Shown: positions 7,601-15,115, numbered from the stretch's first letter. The stretch is 26,535 bases of DNA from CAYUUP01 sp964447925 (GCA_964447925.1 CAYUUP010000011.1:1-26535), one strand, 5' to 3'. The notes: generated by a model from the sequence alone, not told the origin. Made by a program: numbers and translations.

Positions 7601-8629
7601 TCAATTGAATTTGTAAATTTTCCGGGCCACCCGATAGAGCCCCACTGTTACCCGGCTGCAAGCCCGGTTCCGGATGGCCCCTACCAGGGAGAGGGAGCGG
7701 TAACGCATCTTGCGGTAGAGATTATAGTCCTGCGCTTTCAGCTCGTCCCATAGGGCGTCACGCTTTTTGCGGTTTTCTTCCGTGCCTGAAATCAGCAGGA
7801 AGATGGAGGAGATCAACAGCATCATGGAGAGATAACGCTTCATGTATTTGGCCAGCCGGGGCTGTGATTCCGCCACCTGTTCCAGGTTAGGGGACTTCAT
7901 CATGATGCGGGTTACCCGCAGCTGCTGATCTACCCGCTTCACCATCACCTGCTCGTTGACGCTCTGGTCGGCCCGGCCGATGAAATAGCGATATAGATCT
8001 ACATCCATATAGTAGATGGACTTCACCAGGGGAAGAGGCTGATAGACGAAGATGTTATCCACATAGAAGGTGTGGCGGGGCAATTCCAGACCGCAGTCCC
8101 GCAGAAGCTGGGTGCGATAGATGACAGAGTGCATCAGCAGGTACTGGGAGGGCTTCCAACGCCCCATCTCATCCCAGCTAAAGGGTCTGTCCTTGGGGAA
8201 GACCCGGCTATAGTGAACAGCGTGACGGGTGTCATCCTCTACGTGTTCATAGACATAGTTGCAGATGAACAGGTCAATCTCCCGGCCCTCTTCCATCAGG
8301 CCGCGCATCCGGGTCAAAACCCCTTTCAGGGCTTCCACATCCAGCCAGTCATCGGAGTCCACGACCTTATAATACAGGCCCTGAGCGTTCCGGATACCCT
8401 GATTCACGCCCTCTCCGTGTCCGCCGTTAGGCTGGTGAATGGCTCGGATGATACCAGGATACTCTGCGGCATAGCGGTCGGCAATGGCGGCGGTGTCATC
8501 GGTGGATCCATCATCCACCAGAATGATTTCAAAGTCCTCTCCTGCAGCACCCTCCAGAATAGAGTCAATGCAGTGGGACATATAGGCTGCAGAATTGTAG
8601 CAAGGAATTGCAAAGGTAATCAGCTTCAC
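7601..8629 (-). CDS. Family 2 glycosyltransferase
   Basis: 342 residues. GT-A fold signatures: ITFAIPCYNSAAYM at the N terminus, EIILVDDGSTDDT (residues 34-46), the NGGHGEGVNQGIRNA loop, and the metal/nucleotide-sugar motif VVDSDDWLD (Asp91, Asp93, Asp94). The C-terminal 140 or so residues are helical and basic, without a clear membrane segment. GT2 enzymes transfer a sugar from a nucleotide donor to a polysaccharide, teichoic acid or glycolipid acceptor. The donor and acceptor cannot be read from sequence, and no polysaccharide cluster is adjacent. Start is GTG at 8629, supported by AAAAGGAGC 8-9 bases upstream. It has its own promoter and appears monocistronic. Confidence 0.9.
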   Translation of the reverse strand: MKLITFAIPCYNSAAYMSHCIDSILEGAAGEDFEIILVDDGSTDDTAAIADRYAAEYPGIIRAIHQPNGGHGEGVNQGIRNAQGLYYKVVDSDDWLDVEALKGVLTRMRGLMEEGREIDLFICNYVYEHVEDDTRHAVHYSRVFPKDRPFSWDEMGRWKPSQYLLMHSVIYRTQLLRDCGLELPRHTFYVDNIFVYQPLPLVKSIYYMDVDLYRYFIGRADQSVNEQVMVKRVDQQLRVTRIMMKSPNLEQVAESQPRLAKYMKRYLSMMLLISSIFLLISGTEENRKKRDALWDELKAQDYNLYRKMRYRSLSLVGAIRNRACSRVTVGLYRVARKIYKFN

Positions 8630-8676
8630 AGCGGTTGCTCCTTTTCTCTTGTGTCCTGTTGTGCTTCACTTTTTAC

Positions 8677-8705
8677 ATTATACTACAAGGGGCGGATTCA
8701 GGCAA
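8677..8705 (-). promoter_or_regulatory. Sigma-A promoter for the glycosyltransferase gene
   Basis: On the minus strand: TTGCCT (complement of 8700-8705), 17-bp spacer, TATAAT (complement of 8677-8682). It lies about 50 bp upstream of the GTG start. Confidence 0.65.
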
Positions 8706-8734
8706 TGGATTTCTGCAAAATTTTCTCCGTACCC

Positions 8735-8763
8735 TTTTCTCAGAGGGAAGAATGTGGTATAAT
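8735..8763 (+). promoter_or_regulatory. Extended -10 promoter for the small-protein/HMA/flavodiiron operon
   Basis: TATAAT at 8758-8763, preceded by TG at 8755-8756 (TGG-TATAAT), with a weak TTTTCT at the -35 position and 17-bp spacing. The start near 8770 gives a leader of about 118 nt. The leader contains a small gccgc/gcggc hairpin and two similar blocks of the form GGA(A/T)TCACA. Confidence 0.6.
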
Positions 8764-8887
8764 ATGAACGCTTGCCGAGTACAAGCCGCAAAGCGGCGCG
8801 ACGGTAGACTTACACAAAAACAAATGCCTGGGCAGTTAATGGAATCACACAAATTGGATTCACAAATATTGGAAGGACGTGAGGCAA

Positions 8888-9223
8888 ATGCTGGCAGATT
8901 GGGCGGAGGAGATCCCGCTGAAAAATGGCAGTGTACTGCTCTCCCTGAACGGCTATAGCGGGGAGGAGGACTTCTACCGGCTGTTTGATCTGGTGAAGGA
9001 GTTGTTGGTGCCGGAGGAGGCATCCTTTGGCGTAGACAGTATGTGTGTGGATGGCTCTTTCCGCAAGGATGGGCTGTTGGTTCGAATGAGCAGCGAATGC
9101 GTCACCGACTGCTGCTGTTTCCACTATGACGCAGCTGCTATGACATCTGAGGAAGTCGGCCTTGTTCGCGGTTGGCTGGAACAGATCATCGGGGAACTGA
9201 AGGCCCGAGATGGAAGTGAATAA
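8888..9223 (+). CDS. Uncharacterised small protein with a cysteine patch
   Basis: 111 residues from ATG 8888; a GTG three codons earlier (8879) is an alternative, and both lie close to a GGAAGGACGTGAGG ribosome-site region. Soluble, acidic and alpha/beta in character (SGEEDFYRLFDLVKELLVPEE). A cluster CVTDCCCFHY near residue 76 could bind a metal or form disulfides. No family recognised. It is the first gene of a probable operon with a heavy-metal-associated domain protein 20 bp downstream and a flavodiiron protein after that, so a metal or redox role is a reasonable guess only. Confidence 0.65.
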   Translation: MLADWAEEIPLKNGSVLLSLNGYSGEEDFYRLFDLVKELLVPEEASFGVDSMCVDGSFRKDGLLVRMSSECVTDCCCFHYDAAAMTSEEVGLVRGWLEQIIGELKARDGSE

Positions 9224-9243
9224 GAAAAAAGGAGGGGTTTGCG

Positions 9244-9618
9244 ATGAATACCAGTATCATCATCGGCGTGATCCTGGGCCTCCTGGTTATCCTCGGCGTG
9301 TGGAGCTTTGTCAAAAAGCTGACCCGTGGCAGTGGCTGCTGTGGTGAGCATGATGCGGCGGAGAAAAAGGTCAGGGTAGGTGACAGGGACAAGCGCCATT
9401 ATCCCTATGCTGTGGTGCTGACCATTGACGGCATGACCTGCGGCAACTGCGCCCGCCGAGTGGAGAATGCTCTGAACCAACTGGAGAATGTCTGGGCCAA
9501 GGTGGATTACAGCACCAAGCTGGCCTTCCTCCGATGCAAGGAGATGCCCGATGAGATGCTCCTCCGCCGGTCAGTTCGGGAAACGGGCTATACAGTCACA
9601 GAAATCAAGTGGGAGTGA
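9244..9618 (+). CDS. Membrane-anchored heavy-metal-associated (HMA) domain protein
   Basis: 124 residues. One N-terminal membrane segment (about 5-23, IIIGVILGLLVILGVWSF), then a short linker with GCCGEHD (Cys32-Cys33), then an HMA ferredoxin-fold domain (about 55-124) with the metal-binding motif GMTCGNCARRVENAL (Cys66, Cys69). HMA domains of this type usually bind Cu(I) or another soft metal and pass it to a partner ATPase or enzyme; none is encoded here. The orientation of the single helix should place the domain in the cytoplasm. A strong GGAGGGG ribosome site precedes the ATG. It lies 7 bp before the flavodiiron gene, which implies cotranscription. Confidence 0.85.
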   Translation: MNTSIIIGVILGLLVILGVWSFVKKLTRGSGCCGEHDAAEKKVRVGDRDKRHYPYAVVLTIDGMTCGNCARRVENALNQLENVWAKVDYSTKLAFLRCKEMPDEMLLRRSVRETGYTVTEIKWE

Positions 9619-9625
9619 ATGTAAT

Positions 9626-10792
9626 ATGGCAAGGAAGATTGCTGAAGATCTGATGTATATCGGCCAGAATGACCGGGAGCTTGACCTCTTTGAGGGGATG
9701 TACCCCGTTGCCGATGGGATGGCGTATAATTCCTATGCTTTGCTGGACGAAAAAATTGCCGTTTTGGACACCATGGACAGAAGCAAGACAGGGGAATGGC
9801 TGGCGGAGCTGGAGGATATTTTGGACGGCAGACTGCCGGATTACCTGATCGTTCATCACATGGAGCCGGATCACTCGGCATCACTCCGGGACTTTATGGA
9901 GAAATATCCAGAAGTCATAGTGGTGGGAAACGCCAAGACATTTCCCATGATTGGCAAATTCTTCCCTGAGCTGGAGATCCATAACAAGCTAGTTGTCAAG
10001 GAGGGGGAAAGGCTCTCCCTAGGACGGCACAGTCTCACCTTTTTGATGGCACCTATGGTACACTGGCCAGAGGTGATGATGTCCTATGAGGCTACCAGCC
10101 GTACACTGTTTTCCGCAGACGCCTTTGGCAAATTTGGCGCATGGACAAATGAGGATGAGGACTGGACAGATGAAGCCAGGCGATATTATTTTGGCATTGT
10201 AGGCAAGTTCGGCGTTCAGGTGCAGGCTCTGCTGAAAAAGGTGGCAAGGTTGGATATCACCCGCATCTGCCCCCTTCACGGTCCTGTACTGACAGAAGAT
10301 TTGTCCCGTTATGTAGGTCTGTATGACAGCTGGTCCGCTTACCGACCGGACAGTAGGGGAGTGGCCATCTGCTATTCCACCGTCTATGGAAATACCCGGC
10401 AGGCAGCGGAACGGCTGGCGGAAAAGCTGACAGAAAGAGGCACAGCTGTTGTCCTGATTGATTTGACCCGCACCGACATATCCTATGCTGTGTCTGCCGC
10501 TTTTCAATATGACACCCTGGTGCTGGCCACTACCACCTACAACGGTGGAGTCTTTCCTGCCATGGAGCGTTTTGTCCATTGGCTCACGGAGAGGAATTTC
10601 CAGCATCGCCGCGTGGCAATTATGGAAAATGGCGCTTGGGTGCCTACGGCGGGCAAGCGGCTCCGGGCCATGCTGGAGAGTGCAAAGGATATTACCTTCA
10701 CAGATAATAGTATAACCATTCATGCCGCCTTGACGGAGGACTGCCTCAATCAAATTGATTTGCTGGCATTGGAGCTGGCAGAAGAAATATAA
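9626..10792 (+). CDS. fprA: Flavodiiron protein (A-type flavoprotein, FprA-like; O2/NO reductase)
   Basis: 388 residues from ATG 9626, preceded by GGGAGTG. An N-terminal metallo-beta-lactamase-like domain carries the full diiron ligand set by family pattern: His78, Glu80, Asp82 and His83 in HHMEPDHSAS, His146 in VHWPEVM, Asp165 in SADAFGKFG, and His218 in CPLHGPV. A C-terminal flavodoxin domain starts near residue 245, with the FMN phosphate loop STVYGNTRQAA. These cytoplasmic enzymes reduce O2 to water or NO to N2O with electrons from rubredoxin or ferredoxin and protect anaerobes from oxidative or nitrosative stress. There is no fused rubredoxin or flavin reductase domain, so the electron donor is separate. 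Last gene of the operon that begins at 8888. Confidence 0.95.
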   Translation: MARKIAEDLMYIGQNDRELDLFEGMYPVADGMAYNSYALLDEKIAVLDTMDRSKTGEWLAELEDILDGRLPDYLIVHHMEPDHSASLRDFMEKYPEVIVVGNAKTFPMIGKFFPELEIHNKLVVKEGERLSLGRHSLTFLMAPMVHWPEVMMSYEATSRTLFSADAFGKFGAWTNEDEDWTDEARRYYFGIVGKFGVQVQALLKKVARLDITRICPLHGPVLTEDLSRYVGLYDSWSAYRPDSRGVAICYSTVYGNTRQAAERLAEKLTERGTAVVLIDLTRTDISYAVSAAFQYDTLVLATTTYNGGVFPAMERFVHWLTERNFQHRRVAIMENGAWVPTAGKRLRAMLESAKDITFTDNSITIHAALTEDCLNQIDLLALELAEEI

Positions 10793-10817
10793 ACGGATGC
10801 AATAGTTGTGTATTATT

Positions 10818-10834
10818 TGAGGCGTCGGGCCTCA
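10818..10834 (+). terminator. Possible weak terminator after the flavodiiron gene
   Basis: A 6-bp stem, tgaggc / gcctca, with a 5-nt loop lies 26 bp after the stop. It has no U run (catattct follows), so termination would be inefficient or factor-dependent. Confidence 0.3.
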
Positions 10835-10910
10835 CATATTCTGCGCGTATTGAGAGTAATGGCATTCTGTGCTTTTGCGAGAATTTTCCTTCTCGAAGCC
10901 TTTCTGGGCG

Positions 10911-11040
10911 ATAACAAAAGGAATTTGTGATGAAAGTAACGGCCTTTGCACGAACTGCAAGGCGAACACTATCTGCCGTGTCTTACCTTACCGCCCGAAG
11001 AAGACAAGTCTATCGGGATATATGGGCATTGGCACAAACG
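10911..11040 (+). pseudogene. TnpV-like transposon protein remnant, frameshifted
   Basis: Two frames joined near base 10946 read like the N terminus of TnpV, the accessory protein of Tn4451-type clostridial elements. The first frame ends CDESNGL. After restoring one lost base the second continues HELQGEHYLPCLTLPPEE, then KSIGIYGHWHKR. This matches the family pattern of NGL, ELxGxxYxPxLxLPxEE and IGxxGxxHxR. After about 11040 the similarity stops and the downstream helical part is missing. There is a stop (TAA at 10937) just upstream in the second frame and no ribosome site, so nothing functional is made. It is probably a scar of a transposon or integrative element. Identification is by pattern memory only. 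Confidence 0.5.
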
Positions 11041-11353
11041 CATTTCAGCGGCTGTGGTCCACTTTGTTTTCCACATTGCCTCTTTTGTTACCGGAAGCGG
11101 GATCACAGAAATCCGCCTGGAACCGGTCGTGTAGCATGAAACGGTGAGAACTGGATGTTTGATATACTGTTGCCGAGCCATTTTCAGTACCTTTCTGCCT
11201 GTCTCTTTAGTGATTCCACACCACTATGGAAGCGGTTCTTTCAGGTACTGGTATTGGCTTTTTTGTTCTTGACCCCCATACACTTTTCGCGCCCTATTTC
11301 TGCATCCCTGTTTTATCAAAAGCAGCAATGCTATAGTCTGGTGTTTGCCATCC
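11041..11353. other. Unassigned intergenic stretch
   Basis: About 310 bp between the TnpV-like remnant and the promoter of the DUF975 gene. A 73-codon open frame (11155-11376) is present, but it has no ribosome site, runs through the downstream -10 hexamer and resembles nothing I know. The stretch is probably decayed sequence of the same origin as the remnant. Confidence 0.4.
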
Positions 11354-11382
11354 TTGCCATTTTAAATCTCATGTGATATAAT
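11354..11382 (+). promoter_or_regulatory. Sigma-A promoter for the DUF975 gene
   Basis: TTGCCA (11354-11359), 17-bp spacer, TATAAT (11377-11382), with an extended TG at 11374-11375. The predicted start is about 28 bp before the ATG. Confidence 0.75.
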
Positions 11383-11415
11383 TAAAAAAATACAACTGCT
11401 CTGGAGGGAACTGTT

Positions 11416-12246
11416 ATGGGTATCAGTCGTCCAATTCTAAAGCGTCAATCCAAGGACTGTATGCGGCAGAGCTTTAATTCCATCCTCGTAATAACGTCAA
11501 TTTATATTCTCTTGACTGTTTGGCTGCCAAATATACTTGAGATATTTTTCCCAAACCCTGCCAATACCTTCCTGACGGGATATGAGGATCTGATGCTTGC
11601 TGCGTTGGAGAAAGGACAGGAGATCAGTATCGTCGTTCTGAATCAGCTGGTGCGGGACAGCTTTCTGGGTGCTGCCGCCTCAGTGGGCCTGTTCCTCGCA
11701 CTGGTTATGTATTTCTTCTCCACCGTGATGGATTTCGGCTATGCGCTGTACTGCCTGACTCTTCGGCGGAAGGGACAGGCAGGGGCAGGGGAGTTGTTCC
11801 GGCCCTTCCAGATTACTACCAAGATTATTCTCACAGAAATCTTGCAGCTGATCTTTGTATCCCTATGGTCAATTCTGTTGATTATACCAGGCCTTGTTGC
11901 GGCGTACAGCTATCGTCAGGCCATTTATCTAATTTTAGATGATCCGGAGCTGTCTCCTCTCCAGGCCATCCGCCAGAGCAAGAAACTAATGCGGGGGCAC
12001 AAGGCGGAGTTGTTCGCGCTGGATCTTTCCTTCTTTGGATGGGTGCTATTGGAATCTGTTCTCGCGAATTTGGGCTATTCACTGCTGGGTATGCCGGGCT
12101 TCCTTGTATTGGATTCTATCTGCTGTCTTTTGCTGCTGCCCTATATGGGGCTAACTAGGGCGGGCTACTATGATATTCTTCGGACGGCTGCGCCGCCTCC
12201 TCCGCTTCGGGAACAGAGAACTGATGACGACCCATGGAATATGTGA
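11416..12246 (+). CDS. DUF975 family integral membrane protein
   Basis: 276 residues, ATG preceded by GGAGGGA. Family hallmarks are visible: an N-terminal amphipathic region, then membrane segments near residues 22-44, 74-97, 140-162 and 195-245. It carries the characteristic block SILLIIPGLVAAYSYRQA, then AIYLILDDPELSPLQAIRQSKKLMRGHK split across the next helix and loop, followed by ELFALDLSFFGWVLL. DUF975 proteins are widespread in Firmicutes and have no established biochemical role. The C terminus (RTAAPPPPLREQRTDDDPWNM) is soluble and proline-rich. It lies 58 bp upstream of a LysR regulator in the same direction with no terminator between, so they may be cotranscribed; whether they are functionally related is unknown. 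Confidence 0.85.
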   Translation: MGISRPILKRQSKDCMRQSFNSILVITSIYILLTVWLPNILEIFFPNPANTFLTGYEDLMLAALEKGQEISIVVLNQLVRDSFLGAAASVGLFLALVMYFFSTVMDFGYALYCLTLRRKGQAGAGELFRPFQITTKIILTEILQLIFVSLWSILLIIPGLVAAYSYRQAIYLILDDPELSPLQAIRQSKKLMRGHKAELFALDLSFFGWVLLESVLANLGYSLLGMPGFLVLDSICCLLLLPYMGLTRAGYYDILRTAAPPPPLREQRTDDDPWNM

Positions 12247-12304
12247 ATGCCGAAGTACAAGTGAATGAGTGACAGAGCAGCGGAAAGGAAGATGGTGGTG
12301 AAAG

Positions 12305-13207
12305 ATGATAAACGAAATGTCTGTCCGATGCTTTTTGAGTCTCAGCAAGACGTTGAGTTTTACGGATTCTGCCAAACAGCTCTATATCACACAACAGGGC
12401 GTCAGCAAATATATTGCCAAGCTGGAGGGTGATCTGGGTGTATCCCTGTTTATCCGCACCCGCCATTATGTAAAACTTACCGAGGCCGGCAGTATCTACG
12501 CGAGGCTGTTTCAACGTTTTTCCGATGAATTCCGGCGAACCGGAGAGGAGATTCAAGCGTTGGAAATCCACCCCAGAAGGCTCACTGTGGGATACATGGA
12601 ATGGTTGGAGTTGTCCGGCCAGATGGCGCAGGTGTTAAGCCAGCTGAAGAAGGAATATCCCAATCTGCAGTTTTCCGGTGAAAAGCGGCCGCCCGACGAG
12701 TTGAATAGGCGCCTTTCTTCTGGTCAGCTGGATCTAATCATCACCTATCGGGAATTCCTCCCAACAGGCCACGGCATTCGGCGGCTGAAGGTGATGGAAA
12801 CTCCCATGGTATTGCTGGTTTCTGTGGATAATCCGAAAGCGACACCAGACGCCACAGCAGAGGATTTCAAGCGAGAACCATTCATCAAAGCTGCCACCGC
12901 CCAAGAGAGCCTTGCCGAAAGCCGGGCCAGAGCCAGAAAACGGTGCCGCGAGTTGGGCTTCGATTCCAGTAAAATCATTATCTCGCCAAATTTGGAGTCT
13001 GCCTATCTTGCTACAGAGCTGGGACAGGGGGTGCTGGTTTCCACCATGCTCAGCCAGATGACCCATAGCAGTCGCTTTCTGCGGTATCCTCTTAAGCAAA
13101 ATGAGGAGCTGTTGTGCTGCTGGCGCGAGGATGAGGGAAATCCGGCGGTGGCGGAGTTTGCCACCCAGTTTGAGGCCGTGGTATCGGGCAGAATCCATGA
13201 TGAATAG
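12305..13207 (+). CDS. LysR-family transcriptional regulator
   Basis: 300 residues. The N-terminal winged helix-turn-helix (about 4-62) has the family pattern: RCFLSLSKTLSFTDSAKQLYITQQGVSKYIAKLE, split by the recognition helix, then LGVSLFIRTRHYVKLTEAG. A linker helix and a periplasmic-binding-protein-like effector domain (about 92-290, RLTVGYMEW, LDLIITYREF, LVSVDNP) follow. LysR proteins usually control a divergently placed target; here the upstream gene is codirectional, so the target cannot be inferred. The ATG has only a loose purine-rich site (GGTGGTGAAAG). A rho-independent terminator follows 105 bp after the stop. Confidence 0.9.
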   Translation: MINEMSVRCFLSLSKTLSFTDSAKQLYITQQGVSKYIAKLEGDLGVSLFIRTRHYVKLTEAGSIYARLFQRFSDEFRRTGEEIQALEIHPRRLTVGYMEWLELSGQMAQVLSQLKKEYPNLQFSGEKRPPDELNRRLSSGQLDLIITYREFLPTGHGIRRLKVMETPMVLLVSVDNPKATPDATAEDFKREPFIKAATAQESLAESRARARKRCRELGFDSSKIIISPNLESAYLATELGQGVLVSTMLSQMTHSSRFLRYPLKQNEELLCCWREDEGNPAVAEFATQFEAVVSGRIHDE

Positions 13208-13312
13208 ATTGCCTTGTGTGGATCGGATTGTGATTCTGTACTCCTGGACTGCGGTACTGCCACCCTGGTGGGCAAGAGAAACTCAAGAGTTCACAAAATA
13301 TAGTAAAAAAGG

Positions 13313-13350
13313 GCAGACGCGTGAAAACACCATGTGTCTGCTCGTTTTTT
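13313..13350 (+). terminator. Rho-independent terminator after the LysR gene
   Basis: An 11-bp stem (13313-13323 with 13331-13341, two G-U pairs) and a 7-nt loop, followed by TCG and six T residues (13345-13350). Confidence 0.8.
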
Positions 13351-13409
13351 GCGTTTTTGAGATTGTCTAGCCAGGGTAGGCCAGTACAGGTGGAAAGTCT
13401 GCAAGAGTC

Positions 13410-13438
13410 TTGACTTTTATACAGGAATGTGTTAAAGT
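13410..13438 (+). promoter_or_regulatory. Sigma-A promoter for the prephenate dehydrogenase gene
   Basis: TTGACT (13410-13415), 17-bp spacer, TAAAGT (13433-13438). The predicted start near 13445 leaves a short leader with no room for a T-box or attenuator. Confidence 0.6.
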
Positions 13439-13482
13439 ATGTCTGCAAATCAGGCGAAGCCCGAAAATAAGGAGCGTTTTCA

Positions 13483-14574
13483 ATGATTGTTGTGATGAAG
13501 CCGGGGCATAGCCCCAAAGAATTGGAACACGTCATCCGTGTTATGGAGGAGGGCGGCGTCAACGTAATGATATCTCGGGGAACGGAAACTACCATCCTGG
13601 GAGCGGAGGGTGACGCCAGCCGGGTAGATAGTACCCGTATTTCTCATATGCCAGGCGTAGATAATGTGGTTCGGATATCCCTGCCCAAGAACCGGCCCAT
13701 TCAGCCGGAGACACCTAGGATTGTTGCCGTGGTGGGCCTGGGACTCATTGGTGGCTCCCTGGCCGCTGCCCTCAGGGGTTTCCCCGGTTGGAGTGTGGTG
13801 GGCATAGTCCGGCGGCAGAAAACGGCGGAATATGCTATGGTCCATGATATCTGTGACCAGGTCACTATGGATCCGTCCCAGGTGTTACCGCAGGCAGATG
13901 TCACCTTTTTGTGTATGAGTCCTGCTGGCATCGTGGACTTTCTACAGGAGTACCGGGAGAGCTTCAGGGCCGGGAGCCTGGTGTGTGATGTTTCCGGCAT
14001 CAAGACTGCTATTATGAAGGCGGCAGAGGTACTGCCAGACAATGTGGATTTTATCGGCTGCCATCCTATGGCGGGAACAGAATTCTCCGGCATTGAAAAT
14101 TCCTTTTCAACCCTTTTCCAGCAGTCCCACTTTATCGTGACACCCCGGAAGGAGAGCAGCCCCGTCCATTTGGAGCTGCTGAGGCGCATGGCGGACTATA
14201 TTGGCTGTCGGGATCTGGTGCGGACCGATCCTGAGGAACATGACAGTATAATTGCCTACACCAGCCAGATGATGCACATCATTGCCCTGGCCGTCTGCGA
14301 CGATCCGGAGCTTTTCCGCTGCCGTGGCTTTGAAGGTGGCTCCTTCCGGGACTGCACCAGGGTGGCCGCGTTGGATGTCCCCCTATGGACAGAGCTATTC
14401 TCCATGAATGCCCCGGCCCTGTCCCGGGTGCTGGAGCGACTGGAGCAGAATATCCGTGCCTATCGGAAGGTGCTGGAGCAGGGTGATGTTGACGCCCTGC
14501 GGGAGAAACTGCAAGTCTCTTCTCAGCGGAAGCGGGAGATGAATTTGCCGGGGCCGGGGCAGGTGCTGTTGTAA
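13483..14574 (+). CDS. tyrA: Prephenate dehydrogenase with N-terminal DAHP-synthase-type ferredoxin-like (FXD) domain
   Basis: 363 residues, ATG preceded by AAGGAG. Residues 1-70 (MIVVMKPGHSPKELEHVI, SRGTETTILGAEGD, MPGVDNVVRISLPK) match the N-terminal ferredoxin-like domain of class I-alpha DAHP synthases (AroF type). The catalytic part follows: Rossmann motif GLGLIGGS (85-92), CDVSGIKTAI, catalytic His194 in GCHPMAGTEFSGIENS, and EGGSFRDCTRVAA. The enzyme oxidatively decarboxylates prephenate to 4-hydroxyphenylpyruvate with NAD(P)+, the committed step to tyrosine. The C-terminal ACT domain found on many Gram-positive TyrA proteins is absent; the chain ends soon after the helical dimer domain. 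The FXD domain may supply allosteric control or pair the enzyme with DAHP synthase. No other shikimate genes are adjacent. Confidence 0.92.
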   Translation: MIVVMKPGHSPKELEHVIRVMEEGGVNVMISRGTETTILGAEGDASRVDSTRISHMPGVDNVVRISLPKNRPIQPETPRIVAVVGLGLIGGSLAAALRGFPGWSVVGIVRRQKTAEYAMVHDICDQVTMDPSQVLPQADVTFLCMSPAGIVDFLQEYRESFRAGSLVCDVSGIKTAIMKAAEVLPDNVDFIGCHPMAGTEFSGIENSFSTLFQQSHFIVTPRKESSPVHLELLRRMADYIGCRDLVRTDPEEHDSIIAYTSQMMHIIALAVCDDPELFRCRGFEGGSFRDCTRVAALDVPLWTELFSMNAPALSRVLERLEQNIRAYRKVLEQGDVDALREKLQVSSQRKREMNLPGPGQVLL

Positions 14575-14700
14575 GCAGCTCAAATAGAGGCCTAGAGTGA
14601 CAGGTGCTGATGCGGCCGGATTAGGATTGATGCTTTCCATATAAAGCGATGAAGGAGAATCCAATCTGTTTTTGCATTGGGATATGTGCAATATAATAGT

Positions 14701-14739
14701 GAAAAGTCCGTAGAGTCTTTATGATCCTACGGACTTTTC
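14701..14739 (+). terminator. Terminator-like hairpin after tyrA
   Basis: Perfect 13-bp inverted repeat (14701-14713 / 14727-14739) with a 13-nt loop. The right arm ends in CTTTTC and the left arm begins GAAAAG, so it can act in both directions. The tail after the stem (gcttctgg) is only moderately U-rich. It lies between tyrA and the oppositely oriented EamA relic. Confidence 0.65.
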
Positions 14740-14748
14740 GCTTCTGGA

Positions 14749-14990
14749 TCAGTATGTTTGTGGAGCTGGGAGTGCTGTGATGACTGCCGCCAGCAGGATA
14801 ATCACATATCCCAAAATGCTCTACCGGTCTGATAGCTCTCCTAACATAAGCCAGCTGAGCAGGGCTGCAAAAATTACCTGGGAGCAGTCGTAGACTGAAA
14901 CCTCCCGACCGGGGGGCGTAAGCATAAGACTCGGTAATGCCAAACTGCCCACCGGTTGCCGCCAGACCAGCACACAGCAGCAGTGCCAGT
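14749..14990 (-). pseudogene. EamA/DMT-family permease, C-terminal relic with frameshift and stop
   Basis: Read leftward, two frames together give the last two or three helices of an EamA (drug/metabolite transporter) protein: LALLLCAGLAATGGQFGITE, then SYAYAP in one frame, and VSVYDCSQVIFAALLSWLML, then GELSDR, a TAG stop, and SILGYVIILLAAVITALPAP in another. Removing one G from the GGG near 14907-14909 restores a continuous reading (YAPRSEVSVYD). The TAG stands where the family normally has Trp (DRWSILGY). Upstream of about 14990 the similarity ends abruptly, so the first three quarters of the gene are gone. No function is expected. Confidence 0.75.
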
Positions 14991-15017
14991 TGTCATAGGT
15001 AAGGTCACTCCTCGCTC

Positions 15018-15059
15018 GGTAGAATGTGAAATAGACAATTTATTATTTTACATTCTACC
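15018..15059. repeat. Long inverted repeat, 16-bp arms, function unknown
   Basis: The left arm (15018-15033, GGTAGAATGTGAAATA) and right arm (15044-15059, TATTTTACATTCTACC) are complementary over 16 bp with one position that is G-T in RNA; the outer 10 bp are perfect. The loop is a 10-nt AT-rich segment. There is no T run on either side, so it is not a standard terminator. It could be a repressor operator, an RNA processing hairpin, or one end of a lost mobile element next to the broken EamA gene. Confidence 0.6.
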
Positions 15060-15115
15060 CTTAAATGTTATCCTCCAAATTCTGCCGGGTCGCAGTCAGC
15101 CTGTCAGGTCTTTCC

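Noticed and set aside
8072..8767. 231-codon rightward frame opposite the glycosyltransferase
   Set aside because: It is the shadow of a gene with clear GT2 motifs and runs through both divergent promoters.
10019..10753. 244-codon leftward frame opposite the flavodiiron gene
   Set aside because: It is antisense to a protein with all diiron ligands present, and no start signal was seen.
11155..11376. 73-codon rightward hydrophobic frame in the decayed region
   Set aside because: There is no ribosome site, it overlaps the promoter of the next gene, and the composition looks like chance in AT-rich sequence.
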